This document shows positions 58,635 through 64,000 of a stretch of 64,000 nucleotides of DNA, one piece after another. Source of the stretch: Collinsella aerofaciens (GTDB lineage Bacteria > Actinomycetota > Coriobacteriia > Coriobacteriales > Coriobacteriaceae). The stretch is from positions 1 to 64,000 of the forward strand of contig NZ_JAQLDU010000003.1 of the NCBI RefSeq assembly GCF_028209625.1, read 5' to 3'. The position numbers and the translations under genes are program-made. The notes under the pieces are model-generated. The model did no database searches and was not told the origin of the DNA. It saw only the letters and a program-made list of their open reading frames with translations. Numbering within the stretch: the first letter of the stretch is position 1; the number at the start of each line of letters is the position of its first letter.

Positions 58635-59321
58635 CTACAAATAAATCCCCTCACCGAGCTGCTTGTGGAACTCGGCGTGATGGTCGCGTGCCCAGGTAAA
58701 GAGCGCCTGGTCAAAGTCGGTGCGCGTGGCTGGGATGCCAAAGACGCCGGCAGCTTCGACGCGCACAAACTCCAGTGCCGGCAGCTTGTTGATGGCAGTG
58801 AGGGCAAACGGGGACGAGGGCTCCTCGAACAGATAGCGGCTGCCTTGCAGCGCGTTGCAAATGGTGCACGTGTTGCCGAGCGACGGGGCTTTGGAGGCTC
58901 GCGCGCCTACGGGCTTGTAGCCGCAGCGCTTATGAAGATAGTCGCGGATCTCGCCCGGCACGCAGCCAAGAGCGGGCACGATGGCGAGTGCGTTGGCGTT
59001 GGCCGTGTCGATGGTAATGTGCCCGGCTTCGTTGGGCGCGTGCGCGATGGCGATGCCCTTGTCGTCATCGGTTCGATAGGGAATGCCGAAGGCCGCGACC
59101 GAGGTCTCTTTGTGACACTTCCAGCACTCGCGCTTGCCCAGTACTAGATATATATACGGCGCTGAGGGGTCGGATCGGTCAACACCGGGCAGCCACTCGG
59201 CAAAAGGCTCGGGGTTGACGCCGCTGGGTACATACCAGATCTTCTTGGTCCGGTCCCATTTGGCGCCCAGCGCCTTGGCTTCTTCTCTGTGCGAAAAGGG
59301 GACATCGAGCTCGGTGCGCAT
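58635..59321 (-). CDS. DUF5710-domain protein
   Basis: 228 residues. The N-terminal ~45 residues match DUF5710 (LDVPFSHREEAKALGAKWD, then IWYVPSGVNPEPFAEWL), a small domain found in DNA-handling and plasmid proteins. The remainder has CWKCHKETSV and NTCTICNAL, which could form a zinc site, and no recognised domain. ATG 59321 has AAGGAG upstream and fits better than an ATG 12 codons earlier. The role is unknown; accessory DNA is the usual context. Confidence 0.7.
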   Translation of the reverse strand: MRTELDVPFSHREEAKALGAKWDRTKKIWYVPSGVNPEPFAEWLPGVDRSDPSAPYIYLVLGKRECWKCHKETSVAAFGIPYRTDDDKGIAIAHAPNEAGHITIDTANANALAIVPALGCVPGEIRDYLHKRCGYKPVGARASKAPSLGNTCTICNALQGSRYLFEEPSSPFALTAINKLPALEFVRVEAAGVFGIPATRTDFDQALFTWARDHHAEFHKQLGEGIYL

Positions 59322-59611
59322 GGCGGCTCCTTGGTGCTGCAGGTGCGAGTGGCTCAAGGATACCGCAGGGCGCAGACATCGCGGCGTTTTGTTGAGAAGT
59401 TGCGGCGCGGACTGCTTGGTTGCGCCGATGGATAGATCGGCAAGTAGATGGTCGGCTTTTGGTCAGTTGGGCGGTTGGAGCAGCTTGCGGCGCAGTTTTG
59501 TGCCTGACTATTGTTGATGTTGGGGTATTGAATTTGTTTGGCAGCCATTCGTCAGGTGAATTGATGCTACGTTGCGATGACGGTTGGAACTGCCAGCGGA
59601 TTTGGCGACAT
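59322..59611. other. Intergenic gap, no gene seen
   Basis: 290 bp between the DUF5710 gene and the tRNA-Val terminator. Reading frames here lack start sites and family resemblance. No repeat of the tRNA-Val 3' end that would mark an attachment site was seen. Confidence 0.4.
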
Positions 59612-59647
59612 AAAACAAAACAGCCCAGAGGACATAGCCTCTGAGCT
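59612..59647 (-). terminator. Terminator of tRNA-Val
   Basis: On the minus strand AGCTCAGAGG pairs with CCTCTGGGCT (one T-G), followed by GTTTTGTTTT. Confidence 0.82.
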
Positions 59648-59656
59648 GCGAACATT

Positions 59657-59731
59657 TGGTGGGCGTTAGAAGATTTGAACTTCTGACCTCTTCCGTGTCA
59701 GGGAAGCGCTCTCCCCCTGAGCTAAACGCCC
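59657..59731 (-). tRNA. tRNA-Val (GAC anticodon)
   Basis: Minus strand. Acceptor GGGCGTT/AACGCCC, D arm GCTC...GAGC, anticodon stem CTTCC/GGAAG with loop CTGACAC (anticodon GAC), T arm AGAAG-TTCAAAT-CTTCT, encoded CCA. The accessory genes lie on its 3' side. Confidence 0.95.
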
Positions 59732-59760
59732 GATCAAGGGTGCGCAAGCGCGCAAGGGAT

Positions 59761-59789
59761 AATATAACGGAGCCTGAACTCGGTGGCAA
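59761..59789 (-). promoter_or_regulatory. tRNA-Val promoter
   Basis: On the minus strand TTGCCA, 17 bp, TATATT, 30 bp before the tRNA. Confidence 0.7.
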
Positions 59790-60019
59790 GAACATTTTTA
59801 AAAATCGCTTACATTGTGGAATTCGGGGGTCTTGTCATATCCATTTCAAAAGAGCCTGCTGCCGCGATTTGGCTGTCGCATAATGCAAGGCCGTTGCGGT
59901 GTCGAGCTATGGAAGACGCCTGCGGAATTGTCCTACCGATAAGCGGACAAGCCTTCGGCTGGTGCCTTCGCCGTGGTAAGGTAAGCCGAATTGCTTCCAG
60001 ACTGTTTCGGGGGAGTGGA

Positions 60020-61042
60020 ATGAGCAAAGAGTGTGTCGAGCAGGTCGAAGGCGCAGGGGCTTCGGTGCCGATGACCGATATATCGAACATTGATGTGCCC
60101 GAGGGCACCGACGAGCTCAGCCGCAACACCCGTCGCGCATGGCGCGACCGCCTGAACAGCGCTTCGACGCGCAAGATGATCACGGGCGTCTTGGCTACGC
60201 TGGTGGGCGGTTCGTTTTGGGGCTTCTCGGGCACCAGCGCGAGCTTTCTGTTCGATACCTACCACGTCGACACCTTGTGGCTTATGAGCGTGCGTCAGAT
60301 TCTCGCCGGTCTACTCTTTATGGCCGTGGTTGTTACGCGCGACCGCGAGCGCCTGATTAAGCTCTGGACCACACCCGCCGATCGCAAGCAGCTGCTGCTC
60401 TTTACCGCCTTTGGTCTGCTGTTCAACCAGTTTTGCTATCTTTCGGCCGTGCGCCTGACGAACGCCGGAACCGCGACGGTGCTCCAGTGCCTGCAGCTCG
60501 TTATCATCATGGGCTACACCTGCGTGACCGATCGCCGCATGCCGCGTACTCGCGAAGTTATCGGCATTGGCCTGGCTCTGGGTGGAACCTTTTTAATCGC
60601 CACCGGCGGCGACCCCACCAGCCTGAATATCTCGCCGCTTGGCCTGGCAGCAGGTCTTATGTGTGCGGTCAGCGCCACGTGTATGGCGGTGATTCCCGCC
60701 AAGATCCTGCCCGAATACGGCAGCCCCATCGTCACGGGCTCGGCAATGCTCACGGCGGGCGTGGTCTCGTGCGTCTTCGTGCAGCCTTGGGCGCATATGC
60801 CGGCACTCGACGCTGCCGGCGTCGAGGCGCTCGCGGTATTCGTGGTTATCGGCTCGTTTTTTGCTTACATGCTCTATATGGAGGGCGTTAAGGACATCGG
60901 CTCGGTGCGTGCGAGCCTCATCGGAACTGTGGAGCCGGTTTCGGCGACCATCACCAGCGCCGTTATGCTGGGCACGGTGTTTTTGCCGACCGACCTTATC
61001 GGCTTTGCCATGATCATCGTGATGATGTTCCTCACGGTGTAG
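60020..61042 (+). CDS. EamA/DMT-family transporter
   Basis: 340 residues. A ~45-residue hydrophilic N terminus precedes ten membrane segments in two EamA halves (GVLATLVGGSFWGFSGTSAS; GLAAGLMCAVSATCMAVIPA). It exports or imports small metabolites; substrate unknown. ATG 60020 has GGGGGAG upstream. A long in-frame extension to 59783 would start inside the tRNA-Val promoter and is rejected. It differs clearly from the DMT protein at 30084. Confidence 0.85.
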   Translation: MSKECVEQVEGAGASVPMTDISNIDVPEGTDELSRNTRRAWRDRLNSASTRKMITGVLATLVGGSFWGFSGTSASFLFDTYHVDTLWLMSVRQILAGLLFMAVVVTRDRERLIKLWTTPADRKQLLLFTAFGLLFNQFCYLSAVRLTNAGTATVLQCLQLVIIMGYTCVTDRRMPRTREVIGIGLALGGTFLIATGGDPTSLNISPLGLAAGLMCAVSATCMAVIPAKILPEYGSPIVTGSAMLTAGVVSCVFVQPWAHMPALDAAGVEALAVFVVIGSFFAYMLYMEGVKDIGSVRASLIGTVEPVSATITSAVMLGTVFLPTDLIGFAMIIVMMFLTV

Positions 61043-61191
61043 CTGGCGCCGCCGCCAAGACAGAAAAGGTGTTGTGCCGCATTTTCGCCAATTGATGTCC
61101 GTGTCTGGAGTTTAGCTGTCGATGCTCAAAATGCCATAAACTGGTAACGTTATGGATTTTTTCATTGCGACTCAATTGCGAGGATTTCTTT

Positions 61192-63504
61192 ATGGCTGGT
61201 AATCACTTTAAGGGCAGCGATAACGGCCGTCCTGCAGTTCCGCCGCGTCCGAACGGGGCTGGTAAGGCCGGCACGCCGGGCGGCGCTGGACAGGGCGGTT
61301 CCAGTAAGCGCGTGTCCCCGGGCGAGACGGCGATGTTTACCGCTCTGTACGAGCAGTCTCAAAAGGCGAAAAAGACCGGCCGTGCAAGAGGGAATGTCTT
61401 TGCGGGCGGTGCAACCTCCGCGTCGCAGCCGAGCGGGGCTCCTTCGGTACCTGCGAACAACGCAGGTGCTGCCAACGCCGCAAATGCCGCCGGCAACGTT
61501 AATGCCGGCAAGGCCGCCAACAATACTCCCTCTGCCGGTGGCGCGGGGCTTACGGGTAACCTTGGCACGATTTACACCGGTGCCTCCGAGACTGGCACGT
61601 TCGCCCGCCTGGATGATAGCGGTGCCGAGTTTGCGGGCTCGGGTTCCAAGGAAGATTATTACGATTTTGGCTTGAACTACGGTAGCGACGCTTCGTCGAG
61701 TTCGACCTCTGACGGTCTGGTCCGTCATCGCCATCGCAAGGGCGAACGCAAAAAGCGTCACACCGGCGCCATTATTGCCGCCGTAGTCGCGGTGCTTCTC
61801 GTTGTGCTTGGCGCAAGCGGCTTTATGCTGCTTAACTCGGCAAAGACCGTAAAGAGCGAAGCGAAGGAGGCTGTCGAGATCGTCGGTGGCCTTAAGGACA
61901 AGGTCACGTCGGGCGATTTTTCGACGCTGCCTGACGACGCGAAGAAGATCGATGAGCTCTGCGACAGCATGAAGGCGGAGACCTCGAGCCCGCTGTGGAC
62001 GGCGGCTTCGTTTATCCCGGTGTATGGCAGCGACATCAATGCTGCCCGCACCATGATCGACGCCCTGTCCGATGTCTCTAGCGGCGCGCTGATTCCCATG
62101 GCCGACAACCTCTCGCAGGCAACGCCCGGCAAGCTGTTCCAGGATGGCATGATTAACGTGTCCGCGCTGCAGGCGGTCGCCGATTCGCTTTCCAACAGCT
62201 CGAAGGTGTTCAAGAGCGCCAACGAAAAGATCCAGGGCATTGGCGATACTCATATTTCCCAGGTGACCGAGCTGGTCGATAAGGCCAAGGACGGCTTTGC
62301 CACCCTCAACGGCGCGGTTGACGCGGCGGAGAAGGTCGCCCCCGTCCTTCCCCAGATGCTCGGCGCCAACGGCCAGACGCGCAACTACCTTATGTACGCC
62401 ATGAACAACGTCGAGATTCGTGCCTGCGGCGGCTTTGGCGGTTCGCAGGGCCTGATTTCGGTCACCGACGGCCAGATGTCGATCGGCGAGTTTGTTCCCC
62501 GCATTGGACTCAGCGAGGACGAGGCGGTCGAGAGCGTCGACGAAGAGGATGAGGCGTTGTTCGGCAACCACAGTAACCTGTACAACTCGGGCAATACCTA
62601 TTCGCCCGATTGGCCCCGCAACTCGCAGCGTGTCGCAGCCCTGTGGAAATCTCAATATGGCCAGGACGTTGACGGCGTCGTGGGCATTGACCCGGTGTTC
62701 CTGCAGTATCTGCTGGGCCTGGTCGGTAATGTGTCGCTGCCCGACGGAACGGTTGTCGACGGCACCAACGCCGCAAAGGTCCTCATGCACGATGTGTACT
62801 GGAACTATCCGGTCGAGGAGTCTGACGGCATCTTTGCATCCGTCGCCAGCGCTGCCTTCGACAAGATCCTTGGCGGTATCGGCGATGTCGATGTTACGAA
62901 GCTTGTCAGCGCCGTTGAGCGCGGTGCCGAAGAGGGCCGCCTGATCGCGTGGATGAAAAACGATGACGAGCAGAACGCTATCAAGGAGATGAACATCGAC
63001 GCCTCGCTGCCCGATCCGGATGACCCGAGTGAAGATCCCGTTGCTGGTGTCTACTTTAACAACCTGAGCTTCTCCAAGCTCGACTGGTACCTGAATGCCG
63101 ATACGCAGATTGGCCAGGGCATCAAGAACGGTGACGGCACATGCTCGTATCGCATCACCGTTACCCTGACGAACATCATGACGCAGGAGGAGGCCGGCAA
63201 GCTGCCCGACTACGTCGCGGCGAGCGCGCCCGATGCCGCGCGCGACGACGAGCGTCTGAATGTCTCGTTGTTTGCCCCGACGGGCGGCAACATTACTGAT
63301 CTGACCGTCGAGGGCACCCAGTTTGGTCTTGGCGCCGCTACGTGGCATGGAATCCCCTTCTATTCGGGCACCGTTGACCTGCATGCTGGCGAGACGACGA
63401 CGATCACATATACGCTGACCACGTCAGCCGAGGCGGGGGACAAGCCGCTTACGCTGCGTCAGACTCCTACATGCCAGGCGGCTCGCGACAGCGCGTCGGC
63501 GTAG
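61192..63504 (+). CDS. DUF4012-domain envelope protein
   Basis: 770 residues. Residues 1-~190 are low-complexity, rich in Gly, Ala, Asn and Pro, and probably disordered in the cytoplasm. One membrane segment (AIIAAVVAVLLVVLGASGF, ~195-215) follows a basic patch. The large extracellular part holds DUF4012 (FIPVYGSDINAARTMIDALS; YLMYAMNNVEIRACGGFGG), found in Actinobacteria near cell-wall polymer genes. GAGG lies 8 nt before ATG 61192. Its location before glmM, the source of an amino-sugar precursor for peptidoglycan, fits a cell-envelope role; function not established. Confidence 0.8.
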   Translation: MAGNHFKGSDNGRPAVPPRPNGAGKAGTPGGAGQGGSSKRVSPGETAMFTALYEQSQKAKKTGRARGNVFAGGATSASQPSGAPSVPANNAGAANAANAAGNVNAGKAANNTPSAGGAGLTGNLGTIYTGASETGTFARLDDSGAEFAGSGSKEDYYDFGLNYGSDASSSSTSDGLVRHRHRKGERKKRHTGAIIAAVVAVLLVVLGASGFMLLNSAKTVKSEAKEAVEIVGGLKDKVTSGDFSTLPDDAKKIDELCDSMKAETSSPLWTAASFIPVYGSDINAARTMIDALSDVSSGALIPMADNLSQATPGKLFQDGMINVSALQAVADSLSNSSKVFKSANEKIQGIGDTHISQVTELVDKAKDGFATLNGAVDAAEKVAPVLPQMLGANGQTRNYLMYAMNNVEIRACGGFGGSQGLISVTDGQMSIGEFVPRIGLSEDEAVESVDEEDEALFGNHSNLYNSGNTYSPDWPRNSQRVAALWKSQYGQDVDGVVGIDPVFLQYLLGLVGNVSLPDGTVVDGTNAAKVLMHDVYWNYPVEESDGIFASVASAAFDKILGGIGDVDVTKLVSAVERGAEEGRLIAWMKNDDEQNAIKEMNIDASLPDPDDPSEDPVAGVYFNNLSFSKLDWYLNADTQIGQGIKNGDGTCSYRITVTLTNIMTQEEAGKLPDYVAASAPDAARDDERLNVSLFAPTGGNITDLTVEGTQFGLGAATWHGIPFYSGTVDLHAGETTTITYTLTTSAEAGDKPLTLRQTPTCQAARDSASA

Positions 63505-63541
63505 GGTTTTTCTGGTAGCGCAGATAATCGAGTACCATTTT

Positions 63542-63575
63542 GGGGCGGACAGGCAATCTGTTCGCCCCTATTTTG
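63542..63575 (+). terminator. Terminator between the DUF4012 gene and glmM
   Basis: GGGGCGGACAG (63542-63552) pairs with CTGTTCGCCCC (63558-63568; one G-T), then TATTTTG. Confidence 0.72.
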
Positions 63576-63587
63576 TAAGGAGAGCGC

Positions 63588-64000
63588 ATGAAGTACTTTG
63601 GCACCGACGGCTTTCGCGGTGAGGCTAACGTTGGGCTGACGGTAGAGCACGCTTATAAGATTGGCCGTTTTGTGGGCTGGTATTACGGCGCCAACCGCGA
63701 GCGCAAGGCGCGCGTCATCGTGGGTAAGGACACGCGTCGCTCGAGTTATATGTTCGAGGCGGCGCTGGTGAGTGGCCTGGTCGCGAGCGGTGCGGACGCC
63801 TATATGCTGCACGTGATCCCCACACCGGGTGTAGCGCATCAGACCGTGGAAGGCTGCTTCGATTGCGGCATCATGATCAGCGCGAGCCACAACCCGTTTT
63901 GCGATAACGGCATTAAGCTCGTCAATAGCGACGGTTTTAAGATGGACGAGGACGTACTGGAGCTCATCGAGGACTACGTCGATGGCAAGAGCGAGGTGCC
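63588..64000 (+). CDS. glmM: Phosphoglucosamine mutase GlmM (5' part)
   Basis: The first 137 codons; the gene continues beyond the window. KYFGTDGFRGEAN at the N terminus and ISASHNPFCDNGIKL with the phospho-serine loop (Ser of SASHNP) are diagnostic. It converts glucosamine 6-phosphate to glucosamine 1-phosphate on the way to UDP-GlcNAc. AAGGAGAGCGC precedes the ATG. Confidence 0.95.
   Translation, partial: MKYFGTDGFRGEANVGLTVEHAYKIGRFVGWYYGANRERKARVIVGKDTRRSSYMFEAALVSGLVASGADAYMLHVIPTPGVAHQTVEGCFDCGIMISASHNPFCDNGIKLVNSDGFKMDEDVLELIEDYVDGKSEV

Noticed and set aside
58404..59147. 247-codon plus-strand frame over the DUF5710 gene
   Set aside because: It is antisense to a frame with a recognised domain and good start site, and its own sequence has no family character.
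55001..59656. Attachment-site duplication of the tRNA-Val 3' end
   Set aside because: I looked for a second copy of the 3' terminal sequence in the accessory stretch and did not see one.

Overview
The window is high-GC DNA from a Gram-positive gut anaerobe of the Coriobacteriia. The best match I can name from sequence alone is Collinsella. The grounds are the protein style, rubrerythrin and Rrf2, several mannose-family PTS components, many GntR/UTRA regulators, tRNA genes that encode CCA, and the absence of any sign of a Gram-negative outer membrane. The genus is inferred, not proven.

Layout. 0-5 kb: the end of a carbamate kinase gene, a C39-type papain-fold protein, an APC amino-acid transporter and a prolidase-like amidohydrolase. 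5-13 kb: two paralogous LytS-type kinase / LytTR regulator pairs, a phospholipase-C-like protein, a UMF1/Atg22-like MFS transporter, a GT2 glycosyltransferase and a YfcE-type phosphoesterase. 13-27 kb: tRNA-Asp, an Rrf2 regulator, an unusual MutY-like glycosylase, rubrerythrin, rmuC, an ABC exporter, nth, mfd, a PAP2 protein, a threonine aldolase and a GNAT enzyme. 28-42 kb: a sugar-uptake island with three FrlB/GfrF-like SIS proteins, one mannose-type PTS (IIA-IIB fusion, IIC, IID), a HAD phosphatase/mutase, a YitT protein, three GntR regulators and recQ. 43-50 kb: an L-lactate/2-hydroxyacid dehydrogenase, metA, 5-formyl-THF cyclo-ligase, hicA/hicB and a large M16C protease. 50-55 kb: a second GntR + PTS (IIA, IIB, IIC, IID) + SIS cluster. 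55-59.7 kb: an accessory stretch (AlbA_2/ATPase regulator, small hypothetical genes, a DUF5710 protein) ending at tRNA-Val. 60-64 kb: an EamA transporter, a DUF4012 envelope protein and the start of glmM.

How the genes work together. All four SIS proteins keep a Glu-X15-His pair that also occurs in E. coli FrlB. They sit beside mannose-family PTS genes and HutC/UTRA regulators, the arrangement of gfr/frl systems for Amadori products such as fructoselysine and glucoselysine. The simplest reading is two complete import-and-deglycation modules plus two orphan deglycases. A short GTTAT/ATAAC box recurs in four of the island promoters, which suggests one shared regulator.

The other main signal is non-coding. 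Intergenic gaps are full of inverted repeats with stems of 11 to 38 bp. Some belong to small dispersed families with three or more copies here; others share only the architecture and often a GGGACA/TGTCCC core. Some copies differ by paired changes that preserve the stem. They look like a REP/MITE-type population, but no transposase gene lies in the window.
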